In this document: positions 17,213 to 25,933 of the stretch, piece after piece
Numbering within the stretch: the first letter of the stretch is position 1
Layout of the letters: every line of letters begins with the position of its first letter
Assembly: GCF_004340975.1 (NCBI RefSeq)
Contig: NZ_SLXA01000001.1
Span: 108,915-172,914 of the forward strand
DNA from: Frisingicoccus caecimuris
GTDB taxonomy: Bacteria > Bacillota > Clostridia > Lachnospirales > Lachnospiraceae
Direction: 5' to 3'
Length of the DNA stretch: 64,000 bases
The notes under the pieces: model-generated
Database searches by the model: none
What the model was told of the DNA's origin: nothing
What the model saw: only the letters and a program-made list of their open reading frames with translations
Program-made: the position numbers and the translations under genes

Positions 17213-19081
17213 TTATTTCATTTTCATTACCCGCATGGAATTTAAGATGGCGATAACTGCAACGCCCACATCGGCAAATACAGCCCCCCACATATTGGCA
17301 ATGCCAACTGCACCCAGAACAAGGATAATGGCTTTTACTGCCAGTGCAAACACAATATTTTGTGTCACAATTTTTAAAGTATGCCGGGCAATCCGGATGA
17401 TAGACGCAATTTTTAACGGATTATCATCCATCAGGACAATGTCTGCTGCTTCGATGGCCGCATCAGAACCCATGTTTCCCATAGCGATGCCAATATCTGC
17501 TCTGGACAAAACCGGTGCATCATTAATTCCGTCGCCGACAAAAGCCAGCTTTTCTTTCCCAGAAAGATCACCCAGAAGTTCCTCCACCTTGGCTACCTTA
17601 TCAGCCGGAAGCAGGTCTGCGTAAACGATATCAATACCAAGCTCCCCGGCCACTGCTTCTCCCACTTCAGCTTTGTCTCCGGTCAGCATGACTGTCCGAC
17701 GGACACCGCTGGCTTTCAGGGCTGCAACAGCTTCTTTTGCCTCCGGTTTTACCCTGTCGGCAATGACAATCGAACCGATATATGTTCCGTCCACGGCCAT
17801 ATAAATGACGGTTCCTATATCGTCATTGGTTTCATAGACAATGTGTTCTGCTTTCATCAACTTGGCATTCCCTGCCAGGACAAGCCTTCCGTCAATCCTG
17901 GTGCGGATACCATGGCCCGGGATTTCTTCTGTATCAGTCACTTTTTCCATAGACAAAGTCTTTGAATAAGCTTTTTTCACCGCATTGGCAATCGGATGTT
18001 CCGAATAACTCTCTGCCAATGCCGCCATTTCCAGAAGTTCCCTTTCGGTCACTGCCGTCGGATAAATACCTGTTACTGTAAATTCGCCCTTTGTTAAAGT
18101 TCCTGTTTTATCAAAAACAATGGTCTCCATCCGGGCCAGAGCTTCCAGATAATTACTTCCTTTAACAAGAACGCCAACTCTCGATGCCGCACCGATACCG
18201 CCGAAAAAACCAAGAGGCACAGAAATGACAAGGGCACATGGACAGGAAATGACGAGAAAACTGCAGGCCCTCAGGGTCCAGTCACTCCAGCCTCCACCGA
18301 GGATCAGTGGAGGTATTACCGCAAGAACTACTGCAGCCACTACCACGATCGGCGTATAGTACCGGGCAAATTTCGTAATAAAGTTTTCGACTTTTGCCTT
18401 TTTACTGCTGGCATTTTCCACCAGTTCAAGAATCTTTGCCACAGTAGAATCATCAAATTCTTTTGTTACCCGTACCTGTAAAAGCCCGCCGCCGTTGACA
18501 CAACCACTGATGATTTCCGCACCTTCAGAAACCTGACGCGGTACGGATTCTCCTGTCAGCGCGGATGTGTCTATAAAAGAACTTCCCGATGTAACGATAC
18601 CATCCAGAGGAATCCTTTCTCCCGGTTTGACAACGATAATGTCGCCCACTTCCACATCATCCGGGTCCACCTTCTTCAATTCACCGTTTTCCTCAATGTT
18701 CGCATATTCCGGGCAAATATCCATCAACTCAGTAATCGACTGTCTGGAACGATTGACCGCATAATTCTGGAACAATTCGCCTACCTGATAAAACAACATA
18801 ACAGCCACGGCCTCTTCATATTCCCGAACACCGAAGGCTCCAAAGGTCGCCACACACATAAGAAAGTTTTCATCAAATACCTGCCCATGGGAAATATTGC
18901 GTATCGCCTTATAGACAATATCCCATCCAACAATAATATAGGCAATGAGATACAAAAGGAAGCTCACCGGCAGTTGGGACTGAAAGTTAAGCTTCCCCAT
19001 GTGTTCGGCAACGAAAAGCGGCACAAAAATCACGGCGGCCACGATGATACGGGCCAGCATATTTTTTTGTTTTTTCGTCAT
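17213..19081 (-). CDS. P1B-type heavy-metal-translocating ATPase (Zn/Cd/Pb type)
   Basis: A 622-aa protein. Motifs are TGES (176-179, actuator), the ion-binding CPC at 280-282 within the membrane helix SCPCALV, the phosphorylated aspartate in DKTGTLT (324-330), HPIANAV, and GDGINDAPVLSRADIGIAMG. The CPC element with this context matches the CadA/ZntA group that exports Zn, Cd or Pb. It has no N-terminal metal-binding domain of its own; that domain is encoded as a separate small gene 12 bp upstream. A SmtB-like operator precedes the pair. Confidence 0.9.
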   Translation of the reverse strand: MTKKQKNMLARIIVAAVIFVPLFVAEHMGKLNFQSQLPVSFLLYLIAYIIVGWDIVYKAIRNISHGQVFDENFLMCVATFGAFGVREYEEAVAVMLFYQVGELFQNYAVNRSRQSITELMDICPEYANIEENGELKKVDPDDVEVGDIIVVKPGERIPLDGIVTSGSSFIDTSALTGESVPRQVSEGAEIISGCVNGGGLLQVRVTKEFDDSTVAKILELVENASSKKAKVENFITKFARYYTPIVVVAAVVLAVIPPLILGGGWSDWTLRACSFLVISCPCALVISVPLGFFGGIGAASRVGVLVKGSNYLEALARMETIVFDKTGTLTKGEFTVTGIYPTAVTERELLEMAALAESYSEHPIANAVKKAYSKTLSMEKVTDTEEIPGHGIRTRIDGRLVLAGNAKLMKAEHIVYETNDDIGTVIYMAVDGTYIGSIVIADRVKPEAKEAVAALKASGVRRTVMLTGDKAEVGEAVAGELGIDIVYADLLPADKVAKVEELLGDLSGKEKLAFVGDGINDAPVLSRADIGIAMGNMGSDAAIEAADIVLMDDNPLKIASIIRIARHTLKIVTQNIVFALAVKAIILVLGAVGIANMWGAVFADVGVAVIAILNSMRVMKMK

Positions 19082-19093
19082 AGCCTGCCTCCA

Positions 19094-19312
19094 TTATAAA
19101 ACGATCTGGCAGTCCGGCTCAACCTTATTGCAAACCTTGACAACTTCCTGCATAATCCGGTCAAACTGATCCTCTTCGGCAATAATGGTCATCTTTTGTG
19201 TCATAAAGCTTACATTCGCATCTTCCACACCGTCAATCTTTTTGATGGCGTCTTCCATCTTTGCAGCACAATTAGCACAATCCAGATCGATTAATTTAAA
19301 TTTCTTTTTCAT
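19094..19312 (-). CDS. HMA-domain metal-binding protein (metallochaperone-like)
   Basis: A 72-aa protein starting at ATG 19312 after AAGGAG; a GTG at 19321 overlaps that site. It is a single ferredoxin-like HMA domain with the metal motif D-C-A-N-C at residues 11-15. The acidic residue before the first Cys is a pattern seen in zinc/cadmium-type HMA domains. It probably passes metal to, or regulates, the P1B ATPase encoded directly downstream, standing in for the N-terminal domain that ATPase lacks. Confidence 0.85.
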   Translation of the reverse strand: MKKKFKLIDLDCANCAAKMEDAIKKIDGVEDANVSFMTQKMTIIAEEDQFDRIMQEVVKVCNKVEPDCQIVL

Positions 19313-19337
19313 AATATTCACTCCTTAAAATAATTTC

Positions 19338-19357
19338 ATATGATTAATTGTTCATAT
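19338..19357. promoter_or_regulatory. SmtB/CzrA-like operator upstream of the metal-export pair
   Basis: An imperfect 20-bp palindrome with outer half-sites ATATGA and TCATAT (8 of 10 positions paired). Its minus-strand half ATATGAACAA resembles operators of ArsR/SmtB zinc-cadmium repressors. A further TATATGAG half-site lies at about 19379-19386. No repressor gene is in the window. Confidence 0.5.
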
Positions 19358-19427
19358 ATTTATATTATATCCTCTATGCTCATATAGTCAATAGCTTTTT
19401 CAATATTTGATTAATAAAATTTAAAAA

Positions 19428-19458
19428 CGGCTCTCCTGCAAAACATACAGAAGAGCCG
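19428..19458 (-). terminator. terminator of the gap-pgk-tpiA operon
   Basis: On the minus strand, CGGCTCTTCTG pairs with CAGGAGAGCCG (11 bp, one G-U) and is followed by TTTTTAAATTTT. It follows the tpiA stop by 26 bp and isolates the metal-export pair from the glycolytic genes. Confidence 0.92.
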
Positions 19459-19484
19459 CTCTCCCTGAATCAAATACGACTTAT

Positions 19485-20231
19485 TTATTTGTAGTTTACG
19501 ATAGCCCCGAAATCTTTTTTAAGGCTGGCGCCGCCCACAAGACCGCCGTCGATATCGGCCTGAGCAAAAAGCTCCGGTGCGCTGGAGGCAGATACGCTGC
19601 CGCCGTACTGAATACGGATAGCTTCTGCCGCTGCATCTCCGTAAAGTTCTTTAATGCATGCACGAATTGCAGAGCAAACTTCCTGAGCCTGTTCTGTGGT
19701 AGCTACTTTACCTGTTCCGATGGCCCAGATTGGTTCGTATGCAATAACAGCTTTAGATGCCTGTTCTGCAGTAACATTTAAGAAGGCAATCTTAATCTGC
19801 TGACGAATCCAGTCGATGGTAATCCCCTGTTCTCTCTGAGTAAGGGATTCACCACAGCAGATGATTGGTGTCAGACCATGCTCAAAAGCTTTTAATACTT
19901 TTTTATTGACAGTCTCATCGGTTTCTGCAAAATATTCGCGGCGCTCCGAATGACCGATGATCACATAGTCCACACCGGCGTCGGTAAGCATATCCGGCGC
20001 AATTTCACCGGTAAAAGCGCCCTTTTCTTCAAAATACATATTTTCCGCGCCAATATGAATGTTCGTACCCTTCACAGCTTCTACTGCCGGAATGATATCG
20101 ATGGCCGGTACACAGAATACCACGTCCACATCTTCGCTGACAACCAGTGGTTTTAATTCTTCAATTAAAGCGACAGCCTGAGAAGGTGTCATATTCATTT
20201 TCCAGTTTCCTGCAACAATTTTTCTACGCAT
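19485..20231 (-). CDS. tpiA: triosephosphate isomerase
   Basis: A 248-aa protein from ATG 20231. Active-site elements are AGNWKMN near the N-terminus (Lys), [11 protein letters not shown] with the electrophilic His, [11 protein letters not shown] with the catalytic Glu, and the phosphate-binding YGGSV and GGLVGGASL. It interconverts dihydroxyacetone phosphate and glyceraldehyde 3-phosphate. The start lies 16 bp after the pgk stop, and the gene ends the gap-pgk-tpiA operon before a strong terminator. Confidence 0.97.
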   Translation of the reverse strand: MRRKIVAGNWKMNMTPSQAVALIEELKPLVVSEDVDVVFCVPAIDIIPAVEAVKGTNIHIGAENMYFEEKGAFTGEIAPDMLTDAGVDYVIIGHSERREYFAETDETVNKKVLKAFEHGLTPIICCGESLTQREQGITIDWIRQQIKIAFLNVTAEQASKAVIAYEPIWAIGTGKVATTEQAQEVCSAIRACIKELYGDAAAEAIRIQYGGSVSASSAPELFAQADIDGGLVGGASLKKDFGAIVNYK

Positions 20232-20247
20232 GACTTCCAATCCTCTC

Positions 20248-21456
20248 TTATTTATCATCTGCAGCAACAACGCCCGGTAAATCCTTGCCTTCCAGGAATT
20301 CAAGAGAAGCACCGCCGCCGGTGGAAATATGGGTCATCTTATCACCAAATCCAAGCTGATTTACAGCCGCTGCCGAATCACCGCCGCCGATAATGGTCGT
20401 TGCGTCGGTTTCTGCCAGCGCTTTTGCCACAGCGATCGTTCCCTTGGCAAGGATTGGATTTTCAAATACACCCATCGGTCCGTTCCATACAACGGTTTTT
20501 GCCGTCTTAACCGCTTCTGCATATTTTTCAGCAGTCGCCGTTCCGATATCCAGCCCCATCATATCAGCCGGAATTGCATCGGAAGGAACAACCGTTACAG
20601 AGACTTCCGCATCGATTGGATTTGGAAAATCCTTTGTGATCGTCGTATCAATCGGAAGGTAAAGATTTTTGCCGAGTTTTTCAGCTTTTTCCATCATTTC
20701 TTTACAGTAATCCAATTTTGAATCATCCACCAGGGATGTACCGATCTCATAACCTTTAGCTTTAAGGAATGTATAAGCCATACCACCGCCGATGATCAAT
20801 GTATCACATTTTTCCAGAAGATTGGAAATAACATTTAATTTATCCGCAACCTTAGCTCCGCCAAGGATAGCAACAAACGGACGTACAGGATTGTTGACTG
20901 CATTGCCAAGAAAATCGATTTCTTTCTGCATGAGATATCCGACGACGCTTGTCTCCACATATTCAGTCACACCTACATTAGAACAATGTGCCCGGTGCGC
21001 CGTACCAAAAGCATCATTTACAAAAACATCGCAGAGAGAAGCAAGTTCCTTGCTGAAAGCTTCGCCGTTCTTTGTCTCTTCGATACGATAACGGGTATTT
21101 TCAAGAAGGATAACGTCTCCATCCTTCATTGCTTCAACAGCGGCTTTCGCGTTTGGTCCGACAACTTCATTATCCGCTGCAAATTTTACTTCCTGTCCAA
21201 GAAGCTCAGAGAGTTTCACAGCTACCGGAGCCAGAGAAAGTTCTGGTTTCGGCTCACCCTTCGGTTTTCCTAGATGGGAACATAAAATAACCTTTCCGCC
21301 ATCATTGATCAATTTTTTGATCGTCGGAAGTGCTGCTGTCAGACGGTTTGTATCTGTGATCACACCATCTTTTAAAGGTACATTAAAATCACAGCGGCAC
21401 AGCACCCGCTTTCCTTTTACATTAATATCATCTACTGATTTTTTGTTTAATCCCAT
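20248..21456 (-). CDS. pgk: phosphoglycerate kinase
   Basis: A 402-aa protein starting at ATG 21456, eight bases after GGAGG; the ATG two codons upstream is too close to that site. Signatures are [13 protein letters not shown], the substrate site LLENTRYR, the nucleotide-binding [11 protein letters not shown], and the hinge and C-terminal [10 protein letters not shown] and GGGDSAAAV. It makes ATP from 1,3-bisphosphoglycerate. Between gap and pgk lies a strong hairpin (21484-21506) that may tune relative expression. Confidence 0.97.
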   Translation of the reverse strand: MGLNKKSVDDINVKGKRVLCRCDFNVPLKDGVITDTNRLTAALPTIKKLINDGGKVILCSHLGKPKGEPKPELSLAPVAVKLSELLGQEVKFAADNEVVGPNAKAAVEAMKDGDVILLENTRYRIEETKNGEAFSKELASLCDVFVNDAFGTAHRAHCSNVGVTEYVETSVVGYLMQKEIDFLGNAVNNPVRPFVAILGGAKVADKLNVISNLLEKCDTLIIGGGMAYTFLKAKGYEIGTSLVDDSKLDYCKEMMEKAEKLGKNLYLPIDTTITKDFPNPIDAEVSVTVVPSDAIPADMMGLDIGTATAEKYAEAVKTAKTVVWNGPMGVFENPILAKGTIAVAKALAETDATTIIGGGDSAAAVNQLGFGDKMTHISTGGGASLEFLEGKDLPGVVAADDK

Positions 21457-21483
21457 GTTCATCGCCTCCATAATTATAAAGAA

Positions 21484-21506
21484 GGTCCGGTCCAAAAGGC
21501 CGGACC
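21484..21506 (-). terminator. intercistronic hairpin between gap and pgk
   Basis: A perfect 7-bp GC-rich stem GGTCCGG / CCGGACC with a 9-base loop, followed on the minus strand by TTCTTTAT. It may act as a partial terminator or as an mRNA-stabilising structure after gap. Confidence 0.6.
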
Positions 21507-21526
21507 TTTTAAGGTCTCACTGAATC

Positions 21527-22543
21527 TTATGCTAATTCAGAGAAATATTTGATTGTACGAACCATCTGGCTTGTGTAGCTGTTTTCATTATCATACCAGG
21601 ACACAACCTGAACTTCGTATAAATCATCGGAAATCTGGCAAACCATTGTCTGTGTTGCATCAAACAAAGAACCATAAGTCATACCTACGATATCGGACGA
21701 AACGATTTCGTCTGTATTATATCCGAAGGATTCATTCGCCGCAGCTTTCATCGCTTCGTTGATACCTTCTTTTGTAACGCCTGCCTTTTTAACAACAGCT
21801 GTCAGGATGGTTGTGGACCCTGTTGGTGTAGGAACACGCTGAGCGGAACCGATGAGTTTGCCGTTCAGTTCAGGAATAACAAGACCAATAGCTTTTGCTG
21901 CACCTGTGGAGTTCGGAACAATATTCACTGCTGCTGCACGGGAACGTCTTAAATCGCCTTTTCTCTGAGGTCCGTCCAGAGTCATCTGATCACCTGTGTA
22001 AGCATGAATCGTGCACATGATACCGGACTGGATCGGTGCATATTTGTTCAAAGCATCTGCCATAGGTGCCAGACAGTTGGTCGTGCAGGATGCTGCGGAA
22101 ATAATGGTATCTTCTGCTTTTAATGTTTCATGGTTTGTATTATAAACAATTGTTGGCAGATCATTTCCTGCTGGAGCAGAGATAACAACTTTACGGGCTC
22201 CGGCATTAATATGAGCCTGTGCTTTGTCCTTGGATGTATAGAAGCCAGAGCATTCAAGAACAACATCGACTTTTAATTCTCCCCATGGGCAGTTATTTGC
22301 ATCCGGGAACGCATAAATACGGATTTCTTTACCGTCAACTGTGATTGAATCTTCACCTGCTGTCACTTTATCAGCCAGTGCATATCTACCCTGTGAAGAA
22401 TCATATTTTAATAAATGGGCCAGCATAGCAGGGCTTGTCAAATCGTTAATAGCTACAACTTCATACCCCTCAGCGCCAAACATCTGACGAAATGCCAGAC
22501 GACCAATACGACCAAAACCATTAATTGCTACTCTTACTGCCAT
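21527..22543 (-). CDS. gap: glyceraldehyde-3-phosphate dehydrogenase
   Basis: A 338-aa protein, ATG 22543 after AGGAGG. It has the NAD-binding [15 protein letters not shown] at the N-terminus and the catalytic Cys153 in [13 protein letters not shown], followed by HAYTGDQ and [12 protein letters not shown]. It oxidises glyceraldehyde 3-phosphate to 1,3-bisphosphoglycerate with NAD. It heads the gap-pgk-tpiA operon with its own promoter. No CggR-type regulator is visible upstream; the next gene is the divergent hisJ. Confidence 0.97.
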   Translation of the reverse strand: MAVRVAINGFGRIGRLAFRQMFGAEGYEVVAINDLTSPAMLAHLLKYDSSQGRYALADKVTAGEDSITVDGKEIRIYAFPDANNCPWGELKVDVVLECSGFYTSKDKAQAHINAGARKVVISAPAGNDLPTIVYNTNHETLKAEDTIISAASCTTNCLAPMADALNKYAPIQSGIMCTIHAYTGDQMTLDGPQRKGDLRRSRAAAVNIVPNSTGAAKAIGLVIPELNGKLIGSAQRVPTPTGSTTILTAVVKKAGVTKEGINEAMKAAANESFGYNTDEIVSSDIVGMTYGSLFDATQTMVCQISDDLYEVQVVSWYDNENSYTSQMVRTIKYFSELA

Positions 22544-22588
22544 AATTTTAGTTCCTCCTAAATTAGATTATATTATTATTATGATTCT

Positions 22589-22617
22589 ATTTTACCCAAT
22601 TACGGAATAAAATTCAA
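22589..22617 (-). promoter_or_regulatory. sigma-A promoter of the gap operon
   Basis: On the minus strand, TTGAAT (22617-22612), 17 bp and TAAAAT (22594-22589), about 45 bp before the gap start. Confidence 0.65.
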
Positions 22618-22646
22618 GTTAATTTCGGATAATATTTGTTATTTAT

Positions 22647-22675
22647 TTGACAAATAAAGAAAATTTTATTATATT
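22647..22675 (+). promoter_or_regulatory. sigma-A promoter of hisJ
   Basis: TTGACA (22647-22652), 17 bp and TATATT (22670-22675), 32 bp upstream of the hisJ start and divergent from the gap promoter. Confidence 0.85.
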
Positions 22676-22707
22676 TAGCTTAAACAAAGAATACTGGAGG
22701 CTTTATT

Positions 22708-23583
22708 ATGATCACAAGCGATATACATATGCATTCATCTTTTTCGACCGACTCGGAATCATCGATGGAAAACATGATCCAGGGCGCCATCGATAAAGGA
22801 TTGACAACCATCTGCTTTACGGAACATCTGGATTATGAATATCCTTCCCCGGACGGCACAATTTTATTTGAGGTGGATATGGACACCTACGAAAAAAAAT
22901 TATATGAATTAAAGGATAAATATAAAAAGAACATCGAAGTGCTGTTCGGCATAGAATTCGGGCTTCTTCCCCACCTGGCCGGCCGCTATGAGGCTGTGGC
23001 CAAAGCCCATGATTTTGATTTTATCATTGGTTCTTCCCATCTGATCCCGGCGCCATGGTATAAAAAAGACCTCGATCATATCCACAAATATGGCACCGCT
23101 CCAAAAGATATGATTCACGGCGACCCCTATGAAAAGGAATTCTGGGAAGACCGGACTGTTGAAACCATCTGTGAAAAATATTTCCAGACAATCATTGATA
23201 ACACGGCTGCTTATCAGAATTTTGACACTTACGCCCATATCGACTATTTGATTCGTTATGCCCCGGAAAAAAATAAAGGCTATACTTATGAGAAGTATGC
23301 CTCTATTATTGACAAAGCATTAAATACGATCATTGAACATGACCTGGCACTGGAGATCAATACAGCCGGTTATAAATATGGCCTTGGTCAGCCCAATCCC
23401 CAGGCGGATATTCTGTCCCGTTATCTGGAGCTGGGCGGTGAAAAAATCACCATCGGAGCCGATGCCCATAAGCCCGAACATATTGCCTATGATTTTAAAA
23501 AAGCCGAAGAGCTTTTAAAAACCCTCGGCTTTAAATATTATACCGTATTTAAAAAACGTCAGCCTGTGATGTTCCCGTTGTAA
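22708..23583 (+). CDS. hisJ: histidinol-phosphatase, PHP family
   Basis: A 291-aa protein; ATG 22708 follows TGGAGG. PHP-domain metal ligands are visible: DIHMHSSFSTDS at the N-terminus, CFTEHLDYE, FGIEFGL, IIGSSHL, YAHIDYLIRY and IGADAHKPEH. This set matches the HisK/HisJ histidinol-phosphatases that remove phosphate from L-histidinol phosphate in histidine synthesis. No other his genes are nearby, so a related phosphoesterase role stays possible. Its 3' end overlaps the convergent DUF975 gene by 35 bp. Confidence 0.85.
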   Translation: MITSDIHMHSSFSTDSESSMENMIQGAIDKGLTTICFTEHLDYEYPSPDGTILFEVDMDTYEKKLYELKDKYKKNIEVLFGIEFGLLPHLAGRYEAVAKAHDFDFIIGSSHLIPAPWYKKDLDHIHKYGTAPKDMIHGDPYEKEFWEDRTVETICEKYFQTIIDNTAAYQNFDTYAHIDYLIRYAPEKNKGYTYEKYASIIDKALNTIIEHDLALEINTAGYKYGLGQPNPQADILSRYLELGGEKITIGADAHKPEHIAYDFKKAEELLKTLGFKYYTVFKKRQPVMFPL

Positions 23584-24367
23584 TCTGGTTTTTAAGCACC
23601 TCATACAGCTCGGCTTCGGTGGCTCTCATGTATGGATTTGTCCAGAGAACATTCAATACGCCCCAGGTCAATGCTCCCAGCAGAGCCCAACCGAAAAAGG
23701 ACATATCCAAAACAAAGGTATTCCATTTATGCCCCATCATCATCTGACGGCTTAAGTTTAAAACTTCCCTGGTCGGCATATCCGGATGTTCTGCAAGAAT
23801 ATAATCTACCATCCGGTATTCATAAGTTTTAATAATACCCGGAATCACAAGCAACAGCGTCCAGAGAAACACATAAAATCCCCGAAGGAACATGGTTTTC
23901 ACTACCGGGAGAAAATCATTTCGATTAAATGCAAAGGCCAGCTCGCCAACGCTGGTCTTTTCTGTTCTGTTCCGATAGAAAAAACTGGCCATTCCAACCT
24001 GAATCGGATTGACAATAAAATAATTCAGACACATACGCACGATTGCCAATACTATTCCATAAAACAGCACGGCAGAAGTCACAACACTGGTGAACATCCC
24101 CGCTCCGGTTTCAGAATAGACAAAGCTTTCGACATAGTCCCGAATCTGCGGCAGTGCATATTCCTGCACATCAAAGGACATATCATTATCTCCCATGTTG
24201 CCTGTCGTCTCCTCTGTACTCGAATTGGACGATGAAGCTGACGAACTGCCATTCGTTCCCAATGCATACTGAAGCACAAGGAATATAAGACAGACAGCTA
24301 CTGCCGCCCAATAATAACCGCGCAAGTTCTTCTTTGCTCTCTGCTTTAAATCTGCTCTTATCCACAT
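23549..24367 (-). CDS. DUF975 family integral membrane protein
   Basis: A 272-aa protein, ATG 24367 after AAGGAGG. It has an N-terminal basic stretch (LKQRAKKNLRGYYW), a first helix, a Ser-rich extracytoplasmic loop (about residues 38-60) and further helices. The family signatures PIQVGMASFFYRN and LLVIPGIIKTYEYRMVDYILAEHP are present. DUF975 proteins are common in Firmicutes; the function is unknown. It lies 22 bp after mnmA, so it may be the last gene of the iscR-nifS-nifU-mnmA unit. Confidence 0.85.
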   Translation of the reverse strand: MWIRADLKQRAKKNLRGYYWAAVAVCLIFLVLQYALGTNGSSSASSSNSSTEETTGNMGDNDMSFDVQEYALPQIRDYVESFVYSETGAGMFTSVVTSAVLFYGIVLAIVRMCLNYFIVNPIQVGMASFFYRNRTEKTSVGELAFAFNRNDFLPVVKTMFLRGFYVFLWTLLLVIPGIIKTYEYRMVDYILAEHPDMPTREVLNLSRQMMMGHKWNTFVLDMSFFGWALLGALTWGVLNVLWTNPYMRATEAELYEVLKNQITTGTSQADVF

Positions 24368-24389
24368 AGGCTTACCTCCTTGACCGCTT

Positions 24390-25481
24390 TCAGTCTTTAA
24401 CCGCCTCAATCACGCCGCCACCGACAACATATTCCCCATCATACATGACAAGGGCCTGTCCCGGCGTAATGGCACGCTGAGGCTCGTCGAATTCACAGAC
24501 AAGAATTCCGTCTTCCGCCCTGTGAACAGTCGCCATGGCTCCCCCATGGGCATAGCGGACTTTTGCATGGACACGGACTTTTTCTCCTGCTTTGGGCTCT
24601 GGAATGGACATCCAGTTCACATGAGAAGCGGTCAGTACGGACTTAAATAGATCTCTGCTTTCACCAATGACCACTTCATTTGTCTCCGGGCGAATCTCCG
24701 TAACAAATACCGGATATCCCATGGAAAGGTTCAGTCCCTTTCTCTGACCTATCGTATAATGGGTAATTCCCTCATGCGTACCGAGGATCTTTCCGGACGA
24801 ATCAACAAAATTTCCCTTCGGCAATTTCCGTCCTGTATATTCGTAGAGAAATTTTTGATAATTACCATCAGGAATAAAACAGATATCCTGACTGTCCGGC
24901 TTGGATGCCACGAGAAGGCCCATTGCTTCCGCCATCTGACGAATTTCTTCTTTCGTATAATCTCCATCCGGCATCAGCGTTTTGGAAAGCTGTTCCTGGG
25001 TCAGATTATAGAGCGCATAGGTCTGGTCCTTTCTGGAAGGCGCTTTTTTCAGAGTATATCTGCCATTTTCCAGCCGGACCACTTTGGCATAATGTCCCGT
25101 GGCAATGTAGTCTCCTCCAATGGACATGGCTCGATGTAAAAGCGCTTCCCATTTGACATACCGATTGCACCGGATACACGGATTTGGCGTTCTTCCCCGA
25201 AAATATTCCCCGGCAAAGTCATCCATCACCCACTCTTTGAATTCTTTTTTAAAGTTCATCACATAGTAGGGGATGTCCAACTGACTGGCCACCCGTCGTG
25301 CGTCATCCACCGCGCTCAAGCCGCAGCAACCGCCATTTTCTTCCTGGATGGCTGTTTCTTCATCCTGCCATATCTGCATCGTCACGCCGACGACATCATA
25401 GCCCTGCTTCTTCAGAAGCATGGCGGCCACAGAAGAGTCCACACCGCCGGACATCCCGACAATGACTTTTTTATTTTTCAT
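24390..25481 (-). CDS. mnmA: tRNA-specific 2-thiouridylase MnmA
   Basis: A 363-aa protein. The PP-loop ATP site GMSGGVDSSVAAMLL is at the N-terminus. The catalytic cysteine is in NPCIRCNRYVKWE and the second in DSQDICFIPDGNYQ; GQRKGLNLSMG is also conserved. It places sulfur on U34 of tRNA-Lys, -Glu and -Gln. It starts 3 bp after the nifU stop, so the sulfur path from cysteine (NifS) to tRNA (MnmA) is encoded in one operon. Confidence 0.96.
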   Translation of the reverse strand: MKNKKVIVGMSGGVDSSVAAMLLKKQGYDVVGVTMQIWQDEETAIQEENGGCCGLSAVDDARRVASQLDIPYYVMNFKKEFKEWVMDDFAGEYFRGRTPNPCIRCNRYVKWEALLHRAMSIGGDYIATGHYAKVVRLENGRYTLKKAPSRKDQTYALYNLTQEQLSKTLMPDGDYTKEEIRQMAEAMGLLVASKPDSQDICFIPDGNYQKFLYEYTGRKLPKGNFVDSSGKILGTHEGITHYTIGQRKGLNLSMGYPVFVTEIRPETNEVVIGESRDLFKSVLTASHVNWMSIPEPKAGEKVRVHAKVRYAHGGAMATVHRAEDGILVCEFDEPQRAITPGQALVMYDGEYVVGGGVIEAVKD

Positions 25482-25484
25482 GGA

Positions 25485-25922
25485 CTAATAATCCTCTTCA
25501 ACTTCTTCTTCACCAATATCCGACTTCGGTTTGGAAAGTCCGTCAATTTTAATGCCATTTTTCTCTGCATAATCCCAGAGAGCCGCATGAATAGCTTCCT
25601 CAGCCAGAAGAGAACAATGAACTTTAACCGGAGGCAGACCGTCAAGCGCTTCCATAACAGCCTTATTTGTAACTTCCAGAGCTTCGTAGATGGTTTTTCC
25701 CTTAACGAGTTCTGTAGCCATACTGCTTGTCGCTACGGCAGCACCGCAGCCGAATGTCTTAAATTTCACATCCTGAATAACCTGATTTTCATCAATATCA
25801 AAATAAATACGCATGATATCGCCGCATTTTGCATTTCCAACCGTACCTACACCGCTGGCATTTTCAATTTCTCCTACGTTCCTCGGATTCTGAAAATGAT
25901 CCATTACTTTTTCACTGTACAT
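25485..25922 (-). CDS. nifU: Fe-S cluster scaffold NifU/IscU-type
   Basis: A 145-aa protein holding the U-type scaffold domain with its three cluster cysteines in NAKCGD, KTFGCGAAVATSS and VHCSLLAEEA, and the C-terminal extension of the Clostridial NifU form. Fe-S clusters are built here from sulfur delivered by the cysteine desulfurase encoded 11 bp upstream. Length and order fit the ISC-like iscR-nifS-nifU operon of Clostridia. Confidence 0.95.
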   Translation of the reverse strand: MYSEKVMDHFQNPRNVGEIENASGVGTVGNAKCGDIMRIYFDIDENQVIQDVKFKTFGCGAAVATSSMATELVKGKTIYEALEVTNKAVMEALDGLPPVKVHCSLLAEEAIHAALWDYAEKNGIKIDGLSKPKSDIGEEEVEEDY

Positions 25923-25933
25923 AAAAACTCCTC

